A DNA stretch of 64,000 nt from Viridibacterium sediminicola (GTDB lineage Bacteria; Pseudomonadota; Gammaproteobacteria; Burkholderiales; Rhodocyclaceae). The notes under the pieces were generated by a model, which saw only the letters and a list, made by a program, of their open reading frames with translations, searched no databases and was not told the origin of the DNA. Shown in pieces: positions 51,814 through 59,439 of the stretch. Each line of letters opens with the position of its first letter. Positions within the stretch are counted from its first letter, which is position 1. The stretch spans positions 620,001-684,000 of the forward strand of contig NZ_JBDIVE010000002.1 in assembly GCF_039631295.1 (NCBI RefSeq), given 5' to 3'. The position numbers and the translations under genes were made by a program.

Positions 51814-52971
51814 ATGGCCAAAGGCAGCACGCAGCAACTGAGGTTTCAGGACTTCAAGGATCCGACGACGGGTGTGCGCGTCACGCGGCTGACACCGCCG
51901 GATGTCATCAACCACCGCAACTACTTCTACCAGAAGTGCTTCACCAACGACGGCAGCCAACTGCTGTTCGGCTCCGACTTCGACGGCGAGCGCAATAACT
52001 GGCTGCTCGATCTGCGTAGCGGCGTCGCCCGCCAGCTCACCGAGGGCAAAGGCAGCAATACGCACGGCGCTTTCCTGTCGCCCGACGATGCCTGGCTGTA
52101 CTACGTCAACAGCGGGCGCGAGCTGCGCCGTGTGGCGCTGGACAGCCTCGCCGAGGAAGTCGTCTATCGCGTGCCGGAAGGCTGGCGCGGCGCCGGCACC
52201 TGGGTCGCCAATTCGGCCTGTACCAAATTCGCTGCGATGGAACAGTGGGAAGCCGATGTCGTCACCGGCAGCAGCGGCTGGGAGAAATTCCGCCTGCAAT
52301 TCGAGCGCAAACCGCGCAGCCGCCTGATCAGCATCGACGGCGCCAGCGGTCTCGCGCACACGGTCTATGAGCAACAGCGCTACATGGGCCACCCGATGTA
52401 CCGACCCTTTGACGACCACACCATGGCCTTCTGCCATGAAGGCCCGCACGACCTGGTCGATGCGCGCATGTGGCTTGTCGATGAGGACGGCCGCAATCTG
52501 CGCAAGGTGAAGGAACACGCGCCGGGCGAAGCCTGCATGCACGAATTCTGGGTGCCGGATGGCTCGCGCATGATTTACGTGAGCTATGTCGAAGGCGAGC
52601 AGCAGCGCTTTGTCTGGGCCGCCGACCCGGTCACGCTGAAAAACGAGATGCTGATGCCGATGCCCCCTTGCTCGCACCTGATGAGCAATTACGACGGCAG
52701 CCTGCTCGTCGGCGACGGCGCCGGCCAGCTCGAAGACGTCGCCAACAAGGACGCACACGCCTTCGAGCCCGACCCCTATCTGCACCTTTTCGACCTCAAA
52801 ACGCGCAGCACGCGCCGCATTTGCGCGCACAACAGCAGCTGGCGCGAGTACAAGGGCAACCACCAGACCAGCCATCCGCACCCGTCTTTCACGCCGGATG
52901 AACAGCGCGTGCTGTTTAGCAGCGACTTCGAGGGCTTGCCGGCGATCTACCTGGCCGATCTTCCGTACTGA
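51814..52971 (+). CDS. ogl: Oligogalacturonate lyase (PL22)
   Basis: This enzyme cleaves unsaturated di/trigalacturonates in the cytoplasm during pectin breakdown. The 385-residue protein has no signal peptide. The beta-propeller family signatures are clear: HRNYFYQKCFTNDG, CHEGPHDLVDARMWLV, CMHEFWVPDGS, MPPCSHLMSNYDGS and QTSHPHPSFTPDE, which include the His residues that bind catalytic metal. No other pectin catabolic gene adjoins it; a secreted pectinesterase lies about 8 kb away on the minus strand. Confidence 0.95.
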   Translation: MAKGSTQQLRFQDFKDPTTGVRVTRLTPPDVINHRNYFYQKCFTNDGSQLLFGSDFDGERNNWLLDLRSGVARQLTEGKGSNTHGAFLSPDDAWLYYVNSGRELRRVALDSLAEEVVYRVPEGWRGAGTWVANSACTKFAAMEQWEADVVTGSSGWEKFRLQFERKPRSRLISIDGASGLAHTVYEQQRYMGHPMYRPFDDHTMAFCHEGPHDLVDARMWLVDEDGRNLRKVKEHAPGEACMHEFWVPDGSRMIYVSYVEGEQQRFVWAADPVTLKNEMLMPMPPCSHLMSNYDGSLLVGDGAGQLEDVANKDAHAFEPDPYLHLFDLKTRSTRRICAHNSSWREYKGNHQTSHPHPSFTPDEQRVLFSSDFEGLPAIYLADLPY

Positions 52972-52997
52972 AGTACCGCACTGACAGGACTGCTTCC

Positions 52998-53096
52998 TTG
53001 ACGCAAAGGACGCAAAGGAACGCGAAGGTTCACAAAGGAAACGCTGGAAAGTTTCCCTTCGTGAACCTTCGCTTTTCTTCGCGCCCTTCGCGTCCA
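52998..53096. repeat. Palindromic intergenic repeat, copy D
   Basis: The left arm, 52998-53039, begins TTGACGCAAAGGACGCAAAG. The right arm, ending near 53096 with CGCCCTTCGCGTCCAA, is its imperfect complement over about 42 bp, with a loop of about 16 nt. The core GCGAAGGTTCACAAAGG pairs with CCTTCGTGAACCTTCGC. It lies between ogl and ribF and could terminate transcription. Confidence 0.85.
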
Positions 53097-53129
53097 AAAC
53101 ATCCCCTCAAAACCTGCCCCCCTGCCTGT

Positions 53130-53135
53130 TATAAT
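53130..53135 (+). promoter_or_regulatory. Consensus -10 box (TATAAT) of ribF
   Basis: A perfect TATAAT lies 24 bp upstream of the ribF ATG and 34 bp beyond repeat copy D. The -35 region is poorly conserved. It suggests a short leader with little room for an FMN riboswitch, and none is visible. Confidence 0.6.
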
Positions 53136-53158
53136 TCGCCCTTTTTCGTCAAGCTGTT

Positions 53159-54124
53159 ATGCAGGTTTTCCGGGGCATCCCCCAATCCAGCGATCAGCCT
53201 TGCGTGCTGACCATCGGCAATTTCGATGGTGTGCATCTGGGCCACCAGGCTTTGCTCGCGCGGCTGCGCCATCGCGCCGCAAGCCTTGGCCTGCCTACTG
53301 CCGTGCTGACTTTCGAGCCCTTGCCGCGCGAATTCTTCGCTCCCAAGGACGCGCCGCCGCGTCTGGTGAGCCTGCGCCGCAAACTTGAGCTGCTCGCTGC
53401 ACAAGGCGTGGACCGGGTCTATGTGCAGCCTTTCAACGCGCGCTTTGCCGAGCTCAGCGCCGAAGACTTCATCGACAAGGTGCTGGTCCGTGGCCTGCGC
53501 ACGCGCCACCTGCTGATCGGCGATGACTTCTGTTTCGGCAAAGGCCGCCGCGGCAATTTCGCCAGTTTGCAACAGGCCGGTGCGCTGCGCGGCTTCCAGG
53601 TCGAAGCGCTCGACACCGTCGCCCTCGGCGGCGAGCGCGTCTCCAGCTCGGCGGTGCGCGAAGCCATGCTCGCTGGCGACATGGCACATGCCAATCTGCT
53701 GCTCGGCGCGCCCTACGAGGTGATCGGCCGCGTCATCCACGGCGACAAGATCGGCCGCACCATCGGTTTTCCGACCGCCAATATCCAGTTACGCCAGACC
53801 ACGATGCCGCTGTCCGGCATTTTCGCGGTCACTGTCGACGGAGGCCCCCTGCGCCAAGCCATTGGCGCCTGCAGTATTGGCGTCCGACCGACGATTGGCG
53901 ACAAGCTGCAGCTGCGTCTCGAAGTCTTCATCCTCGACTTCGCTGGCGACCTCTATCACCAACGGCTCTCCGTGCGCTTCTGGCACAAGATCCGTGACGA
54001 AGCAAAATACGATTCACTGGATGCGCTGAAAGCGGCGATTGATGATGACTGCGCGCGAGTGAAGCAGTATTTTTTCGACGCGAAGTACGCGGAGAAAGAC
54101 GAAGGTTCGCAAAGTGGAGCTTGA
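53159..54124 (+). CDS. ribF: Bifunctional riboflavin kinase/FAD synthetase
   Basis: This enzyme makes FMN and FAD from riboflavin, 321 residues. The N-terminal FAD synthetase has TIGNFDGVHLGHQ (about residues 17-29) and a later SSSAVREAM. The C-terminal riboflavin kinase has GRVIHGDKIGRTIGFPTANI. The family normally ends near DDDCARVKQYF; the last 16 or so residues here (FDAKYAEKDEGSQSGA) are encoded by the left arm of the repeat element. The stop overlaps the GxxExxY gene start. It is the first gene of the ribF-ileS-lspA-fkpB-ispH cluster. Confidence 0.95.
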   Translation: MQVFRGIPQSSDQPCVLTIGNFDGVHLGHQALLARLRHRAASLGLPTAVLTFEPLPREFFAPKDAPPRLVSLRRKLELLAAQGVDRVYVQPFNARFAELSAEDFIDKVLVRGLRTRHLLIGDDFCFGKGRRGNFASLQQAGALRGFQVEALDTVALGGERVSSSAVREAMLAGDMAHANLLLGAPYEVIGRVIHGDKIGRTIGFPTANIQLRQTTMPLSGIFAVTVDGGPLRQAIGACSIGVRPTIGDKLQLRLEVFILDFAGDLYHQRLSVRFWHKIRDEAKYDSLDALKAAIDDDCARVKQYFFDAKYAEKDEGSQSGA

Positions 54125-54540
54125 AGAGCTCAGTCACGCGGTCATTGGAGCCGCGATGGAAGTTCACTCTCAGCTCGGCCCGGGGCTTCTCGAAGCGCTT
54201 TATGTGGAAGCCCTGCATTGTGAGTTGCGCCTTCGAGGAATTTCCGCACAGCGCGAGGTAGAGGTTCCGGTGATGTACAAGCACCTCCAGCTGGGCCAGA
54301 CACTGCGCCTGGATCTGTTGGTAGACGACCGCCTGATCGTGGAAGCAAAATCAAGCGACGAAATACATCCCGTGCATGCGGCGCAATTGTTGACCTACCT
54401 GAAATTGAGTGACAAACGCCTTGGGCTACTCCTCAACTTCAACGTTGCGTCCATGCGTCAAGGCATTAAACGAGTGGCTAATGGCGTCTGATCAAACTTC
54501 GCGGACCTTGGATTTTCTTTGCGTCCTTCGCGTCAAAAAC
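54071..54540. mobile_element. Composite repeat element: GxxExxY gene between inverted GACGCGAAG-family arms
   Basis: The left arm at 54071-54113 (TTTTTCGACGCGAAGTACGC and onward to GGTTCGCAAAG) and the right arm at 54498-54540 (CTTCGCGGACC to CCTTCGCGTCAAAAAC) are inverted, near-complementary copies of the same repeat family seen elsewhere as short palindromes. Between them is only the GxxExxY gene. The element separates ribF from ileS and contributes the 3' end of ribF. The mobile nature is inferred from the structure. Confidence 0.7.
54114..54491 (+). CDS. GxxExxY protein, PD-(D/E)XK nuclease superfamily
   Basis: This 125-residue protein begins at a GTG (MELEELSHAVIGAAMEVHSQLG). The name-giving motif is G24-L-L-E27-A-L-Y30. 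The nuclease-fold residues are D67 in LRLDLLVDD and E77-x-K79 in LIVEAKSS, matching the D...ExK pattern. Its function is not established; the family is widespread, often in variable regions. It overlaps the ribF stop by 11 bp, and both ends of the gene abut repeat arms. No other gene is between those arms. Confidence 0.88.
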   Translation: MELEELSHAVIGAAMEVHSQLGPGLLEALYVEALHCELRLRGISAQREVEVPVMYKHLQLGQTLRLDLLVDDRLIVEAKSSDEIHPVHAAQLLTYLKLSDKRLGLLLNFNVASMRQGIKRVANGV

Positions 54541-54562
54541 TAAACCTGAATTACTTGGCACC

Positions 54563-57355
54563 ATGGCTGATTACAAACAAACCCTGAACATGCCCGACAC
54601 CCCGTTTCCGATGCGCGGGGATCTGCCCAAGCGCGAGCCCGGCTGGGTGCAGCAATGGCAACAGAAGAAGCTTTACGAGAAGATCCGCGCCGCTTCGGCT
54701 GGCCGGCCGAAGTTCATCCTGCACGACGGCCCGCCGTACGCAAACGGCAATATCCACATCGGTCACGCGCTGAACAAGATCCTCAAGGACATCATCGTCC
54801 GCAGCAAGACGCTGGCCGGCTTTGACGCGCCCTACGTGCCGGGCTGGGACTGCCACGGCCTGCCGATCGAGCACAAGATCGAAGTCACCCACGGCAAGAA
54901 CCTGCCGGCCGACAAGGTGCGCGAGCTCTCGCGCGCCTACGCCGCCGAACAGGTCGAGGGGCAGAAGAAGGACTTCGTGCGCCTGGGCGTGCTCGGCGAC
55001 TGGGAGCACCCGTATCGCACCATGGACTTTGGCAACGAGGCGGGCGAGATCCGCGCGCTGGCGACCATGGTCAAGAATGGCTGGGTGTTCAAGGGCCTCA
55101 AGCCGGTGAACTGGTGTTTCGACTGCGGCTCGGCACTGGCTGAAGCCGAGGTCGAGTACGAAGACAAGAAGTCGGACGCCATCGACGTGGCCTTCGCGTG
55201 CGCACAGCCCGAGCAGCTGGCTGTCGCCTTCCAGCTCGATAGCCTGCCCAAGCCGGCCTACGTGGTGATCTGGACCACTACGCCCTGGACCATCCCCGCC
55301 AATCAGGCGCTGAATATCCACCCGGAGTTCGACTACGCCCTGGTCGATGTGGGTGACAAGCTGCTGGTGCTGGCCGCCGAACTGGTGGAGAGCTGCCTGA
55401 AGCGCTACGACCTGCAGGGCGAAGTGATCGCCACAGCCAAGGGCGCGCGTCTGGCCAGCATCGAATTCAAGCATCCTTTCTATGATCGCGTCTCGCCGGT
55501 CTACCTCGCTGAGTACGTCGGCCTCGACGCAGGTACCGGCATCGTGCATTGCGCACCGGCCTATGGTGCAGAGGACTTCCAGGTCTGGCGCGCCAACGGT
55601 CGCGGCTTCGACGAGATCCTCAATCCCGTGCAAGGCCACGGCGTGTATGTGCCCAGCCTCGAATTCTTCGGTGGCCAGTTCATCTGGAAGGCCAACCCGA
55701 ACATCGTAGAGAAGCTGCGCGAAGTCGGTGCCCTGCTCAAGCACGAAACCATCACGCACAGCTATATGCACTGCTGGCGCCACAAGACGCCGATCATCTA
55801 CCGCGCCACCGCGCAGTGGTTCGTCGGCATGGACCACAAGCCGGACGGAACGACCAGTCTGCGCGAACGTGCACTTGCGGCCATCGAAGAGACCGCCTTC
55901 TTCCCCGCCTGGGGCAAGCCGCGCTTGGCAGCCATGATCGCCAATCGCCCCGACTGGTGCATCTCGCGCCAGCGCAACTGGGGCGTGCCGATCCCCTTCT
56001 TCCTGCACAAGGAGACGGGCGAGCTGCATCCGCGCACGGTTGAACTGATGGAAGAAGTGGCGCAGCGTGTCGAACAATCCGGCATCGAAGCCTGGTTCTC
56101 GCTGGATGCAGCCGAGCTGCTCGGCGCGGAAGCGGAGCAGTACGTCAAGATCAACGACACGCTGGACGTGTGGTTCGACTCCGGCACCACGCATGTGCAC
56201 GTCATGCGCGGCTCGCACGCGAAGGACCACGCCTTCCCGGCCGACCTCTATCTGGAAGGCTCGGACCAGCATCGCGGCTGGTTCCACTCGTCCTTGCTGA
56301 CCGGCTGCACCATCGATGGCCGCGCGCCCTACAAGGCCCTGCTCACGCACGGCTTCGTGGTCGACGGCCAGGGTCGCAAGATGAGCAAGTCGCTGGGCAA
56401 CACGGTCGTGCCGCAGGAAGTCTCCGACAAGCTCGGCGCCGAAATCCTGCGCCTGTGGGCGGCTTCGACCGACTACTCGGGCGAAGTGTCGATCAGCAAG
56501 GAAATCCTCGATCGCGTCGTCGAAGTCTATCGCCGCGTGCGTAACACTTTGCGCTTCCTGCTCGCCAACACGGCGGACTTCAATATCGAGACCGACGCCC
56601 TGCCCGCCGAGCAATGGTTCGAGATCGACCGCTACGCCCTGGCGCTGACGCGTCAGCTGAGTGAAAGCGCCGAAGCCGATTACGCCAAGTACGAATTCCA
56701 CCGCGTGGTGCAGGCCCTGCAGCTGTTCTGCTCGGACGACCTCGGCAGCTTCTACCTCGACATCCTCAAGGACCGCCTCTACACCAGCGGCGCCAAGTCG
56801 GTCGCACGTCGCTCGGCGCAGACCGCGCTGTGGCACATCACGCAAACCCTGGTGCGGCTGATGGCGCCCATCCTCAGCTTCACTGCGGAAGAAGCCTGGG
56901 CGGTGATGTCGGGCAAGCCGGACGACAGCGTGATGCTGCACAGCTTCCACACCCTGCCCCAGCTCAGCGTCGACGAAGCGCTGATCGCACGCTGGAAGAT
57001 CATCCGCGAAGTGCGTGCAGAAACGATGAAGGTGATCGAAGCGCTGCGCACGGAAGGCAAGGTCGGCGCCTCGCTGCAGGCGGAAGTCACGGTGGCGGCG
57101 AGCGGCGACAAGTTCGCGGCGCTGAACGCCCTCGGCGACGATCTGCGCTTTGTCTTCATCACCTCGGCCGCCAGCGTGACGCAAGTGGCCAGCGAAGCGG
57201 AGGAAGCCATCATCGCCACGCCCAGCAGCTACCAGAAGTGCGGGCGCTGCTGGCATTACCGCGCGGACCTCGGCCGCAACCCGGCGCATCCCGAACTTTG
57301 CGGTCGCTGCGATGACAATCTGCACGGCGCAGGCGAAGTGCGGAGCCGCGCATGA
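54563..57355 (+). CDS. ileS: Isoleucyl-tRNA synthetase
   Basis: This enzyme charges tRNA-Ile, 930 residues. It has HIGH in NGNIHIGHALN, KMSKS in GRKMSKSLGN, an editing domain in the first half (WTTTPWTIPANQAL), the anticodon-binding region, and a C-terminal zinc finger CGRCWHYRAD...CGRC. The ATG at 54563 begins MADYKQTLNMPDTPFPMRG, the usual start. Its TGA overlaps the lspA ATG by 4 bp. Class I bacterial type. Confidence 0.96.
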   Translation: MADYKQTLNMPDTPFPMRGDLPKREPGWVQQWQQKKLYEKIRAASAGRPKFILHDGPPYANGNIHIGHALNKILKDIIVRSKTLAGFDAPYVPGWDCHGLPIEHKIEVTHGKNLPADKVRELSRAYAAEQVEGQKKDFVRLGVLGDWEHPYRTMDFGNEAGEIRALATMVKNGWVFKGLKPVNWCFDCGSALAEAEVEYEDKKSDAIDVAFACAQPEQLAVAFQLDSLPKPAYVVIWTTTPWTIPANQALNIHPEFDYALVDVGDKLLVLAAELVESCLKRYDLQGEVIATAKGARLASIEFKHPFYDRVSPVYLAEYVGLDAGTGIVHCAPAYGAEDFQVWRANGRGFDEILNPVQGHGVYVPSLEFFGGQFIWKANPNIVEKLREVGALLKHETITHSYMHCWRHKTPIIYRATAQWFVGMDHKPDGTTSLRERALAAIEETAFFPAWGKPRLAAMIANRPDWCISRQRNWGVPIPFFLHKETGELHPRTVELMEEVAQRVEQSGIEAWFSLDAAELLGAEAEQYVKINDTLDVWFDSGTTHVHVMRGSHAKDHAFPADLYLEGSDQHRGWFHSSLLTGCTIDGRAPYKALLTHGFVVDGQGRKMSKSLGNTVVPQEVSDKLGAEILRLWAASTDYSGEVSISKEILDRVVEVYRRVRNTLRFLLANTADFNIETDALPAEQWFEIDRYALALTRQLSESAEADYAKYEFHRVVQALQLFCSDDLGSFYLDILKDRLYTSGAKSVARRSAQTALWHITQTLVRLMAPILSFTAEEAWAVMSGKPDDSVMLHSFHTLPQLSVDEALIARWKIIREVRAETMKVIEALRTEGKVGASLQAEVTVAASGDKFAALNALGDDLRFVFITSAASVTQVASEAEEAIIATPSSYQKCGRCWHYRADLGRNPAHPELCGRCDDNLHGAGEVRSRA

Positions 57356-57843
57356 GCAAGCGTTTTGCCGGCTGGCTGGGCTTGTCGCTGCTGACCATCG
57401 TCTTGGATCAGTGGAGCAAGCTCGCCATCGTCGCCCGCTTTGCCGAGAACGAGTACCTTGAGCTGGGCGCGTATTTCAACCTGACCCTGCGCTACAACCC
57501 GGGTGCGGCGTTCAGCTTCCTGGCCGGGCACGATGGCTGGCAGCGCTGGTTCTTCAGCGTACTGGCGGTGGGCGTCAGCGCTTACCTGCTCAAGCTGATC
57601 CGCGATCATCAGCACGAAGCGCTGCAGCCAGCCGCCTTCGCGCTGATCGTCGGCGGCGCCCTGGGTAATGTGATCGACCGCTTCCACTACGGCCGGGTGG
57701 TCGATTTTCTCGATGTGCATATCGGCACTCTGCACTGGCCCGCCTTCAACCTCGCCGACTCGGCCATCTGCCTGGGCGTCACACTGATGCTGCTGGCCGA
57801 ATGGCGCCGCAGCCGCAGCGCACGCAGTACCGGAGCCCACTGA
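57352..57843 (+). CDS. lspA: Lipoprotein signal peptidase II
   Basis: This is an inner-membrane aspartyl protease with four helices, 163 residues, that cleaves prolipoprotein signal peptides. It has the conserved RYNPGAAFSFLAG, and the catalytic Asp pair in GNVIDRFHYGRVVDFLDVH and FNLADSAICLG. Its start overlaps the ileS stop, which is the usual coupling. The window also encodes several predicted lipoproteins that would be its substrates. Confidence 0.95.
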   Translation: MSKRFAGWLGLSLLTIVLDQWSKLAIVARFAENEYLELGAYFNLTLRYNPGAAFSFLAGHDGWQRWFFSVLAVGVSAYLLKLIRDHQHEALQPAAFALIVGGALGNVIDRFHYGRVVDFLDVHIGTLHWPAFNLADSAICLGVTLMLLAEWRRSRSARSTGAH

Positions 57844-57845
57844 AC

Positions 57846-58271
57846 ATGATCCACGCCAACAGCCTCGTGACGCTCAACTTCCGCGTCACCCATCCTGCCA
57901 CCGGCATGACCCTGATCTCCACCTTCGAAGCCACGCCGGCCACCATGCAGCTCGGAGCCGGCGAGTTGAGCCCGGCACTCGAAGCGCGCCTGATCGGCCT
58001 CGGCCCCGGCGCCCGCGAAACCTTCCACTTCGGCCCCGGCGAAGCCTTCGGCCCGTACAGCGAACAGCTGGTCGAAAAGGTTGCCCGCGAGCACATTCCG
58101 GCGACGCTCTACCTTGAGCAGGACACGGTCTACTCCTTCCCCGCGCCCGACGGCAGCAGCTACCCGGGCCTGGTGCGCGAGCTCACCGAGCAATACGCCC
58201 TGATCGACTTCAACCACCCGATGGCGGGCAAAGCCGTCGATGTGGATGTGGAAATCATTGGGGTGATTTAA
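57846..58271 (+). CDS. fkpB: FKBP-type peptidyl-prolyl isomerase (SlpA/FkpB)
   Basis: This SlyD-like prolyl isomerase of 141 residues has the FKBP start VTLNFRVTHPATGMTLISTFE, the GAGELSPALEARLIGLGPG loop and the insert-in-flap domain, ending in GKAVDVDVEIIGVI. It has no metal-binding His-rich tail. It starts 2 bp after the lspA stop. The ispH gene that normally follows is 208 bp away here because repeat copy F intervenes. Confidence 0.92.
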   Translation: MIHANSLVTLNFRVTHPATGMTLISTFEATPATMQLGAGELSPALEARLIGLGPGARETFHFGPGEAFGPYSEQLVEKVAREHIPATLYLEQDTVYSFPAPDGSSYPGLVRELTEQYALIDFNHPMAGKAVDVDVEIIGVI

Positions 58272-58278
58272 ACAGGAC

Positions 58279-58460
58279 TTCACCGCGAAGACGCGAAGGA
58301 GCGCAAAGGGCCGCAAAGGAAAACTCAGCCCTTGGAAATACGAGCTGCCAGATCGAGCATCCGCAGCGGAGTAATCTGATGTGCTTTGACGCCTTTCTTT
58401 GCGGCCCTTTGCATTTTCTTTGCGCCCCCTCGACTCGCTCGGGGCAGGCTTTGCGGTGAA
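58279..58460. repeat. Palindromic intergenic repeat, copy F, with inner segment
   Basis: The left arm, 58279-58321 (TTCACCGCGAAGACGCGAAG onward), and the right arm, 58391-58460 (CCTTTCTTTGCGG to TTTGCGGTGAA), are inverted. Between them lie about 70 bp of non-repeat sequence. The right arm is broken by a 23-bp foreign insertion at 58427-58449. The copy separates fkpB from ispH. Confidence 0.85.
58427..58449. repeat. REP-like insertion inside repeat copy F
   Basis: Copy C reads GCGCC-TTTGCGGTGAA without a break; copy F has 23 extra bases between these two parts, with the palindromic core CCCTCGACTCGCTCGGGG followed by CAGGC. The core folds as a short stem and resembles the CCCTTCGAC...CTCAGGGC class of dispersed bacterial REP sequences. 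Confidence 0.7.
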
Positions 58461-58479
58461 GCTTTAAAAGGTTCTATCC

Positions 58480-59424
58480 ATGACCCAAGAATCAGAAGTC
58501 CTTCTCGCCAACCCGCGCGGTTTCTGCGCCGGTGTTGAACGCGCCATCGGCATCGTCGAGCGCGCGCTGGAAATCCACGGCGCACCGATCTATGTGCGTC
58601 ACGAAGTGGTGCACAACAAGTTCGTGGTCGAGGATCTGCGCAACAAGGGCGCGGTGTTCATCGAAGACCTGGCCGATGTGCCCAGCGGCAGCACGCTGAT
58701 CTTCTCCGCCCACGGCGTGCCGCAAAGCGTGCGCCGCGAGGCTGAAGCGCTGGGTCTGCGCGTCTTCGACGCGACCTGTCCGCTGGTCACCAAGGTGCAC
58801 CTGGAAGTGGCGCGCATGCGCGCGCAGGGTCGCGAGATCATCATGATCGGCCACAAGGGCCACCCGGAAGCCGAAGGCACCATGGGCCAGAGTGAGGGCG
58901 GCATGTATCTGGTCGAAACCGTCGAGGACGTGGCCGCACTGCAGGTCGCCAATGCCGAATTGCTGGCCTACGTCACGCAAACCACGCTGTCGGTCGATGA
59001 CGCGCAGATCGTCGTCGATGCGCTCAAAGCGCGCTTCCCGAGCATCGTCGGGCCGAAGAAAGACGACATCTGCTACGCCACGCAGAACCGCCAGGACGCC
59101 GTCAAATTCATGGCGCCGCAGGTTGATGCGGTGATCGTCGTCGGCTCCAAGAACAGCTCCAACAGCAATCGTCTGCGCGAAGTCGCCGCCGCCCGCAACA
59201 TCCCCGCCTGGCTGGTCGACAACGCCGCCGGCATCGACCCGAGCTGGCTGCAAGGCAAGAAGCGCATTGGCGTCACCGCAGGCGCGTCGGCGCCGGAAGT
59301 GCTGGTCAGCGAGGTCATCGCGCGCATCCGCGAACTGGGCGCCAAGACCGTGCGCACGCTCGACGGCGTGACCGAGAACGTCATCTTCCCGCTGCCCAAG
59401 GAACTTCAGGAACAGCGCGGCTGA
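58480..59424 (+). CDS. ispH: 4-Hydroxy-3-methylbut-2-enyl diphosphate reductase
   Basis: This is the last enzyme of the MEP isoprenoid pathway, an Fe-S protein of 314 residues. The three cluster cysteines are in NPRGFCAGVERAI (C13), DATCPLVTKVH (about C97) and ICYATQNRQ (about C196). The family motifs HGVPQSVRREAE and GSKNSSNSNRL are present. The ATG at 58480 follows an AAAGG. It lies 208 bp after fkpB instead of directly downstream. Confidence 0.96.
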   Translation: MTQESEVLLANPRGFCAGVERAIGIVERALEIHGAPIYVRHEVVHNKFVVEDLRNKGAVFIEDLADVPSGSTLIFSAHGVPQSVRREAEALGLRVFDATCPLVTKVHLEVARMRAQGREIIMIGHKGHPEAEGTMGQSEGGMYLVETVEDVAALQVANAELLAYVTQTTLSVDDAQIVVDALKARFPSIVGPKKDDICYATQNRQDAVKFMAPQVDAVIVVGSKNSSNSNRLREVAAARNIPAWLVDNAAGIDPSWLQGKKRIGVTAGASAPEVLVSEVIARIRELGAKTVRTLDGVTENVIFPLPKELQEQRG

Positions 59425-59439
59425 GCGCCTGCGCGGGCT

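Noticed and set aside
53097..53158. FMN riboswitch before ribF
   Set aside because: Only about 60 bp separate the repeat from the start codon, and no RFN-like conserved stems are seen.
54551..57325. 924-codon open frame antisense to ileS
   Set aside because: It mirrors ileS codon usage and has no recognisable motif or ribosome-binding site.
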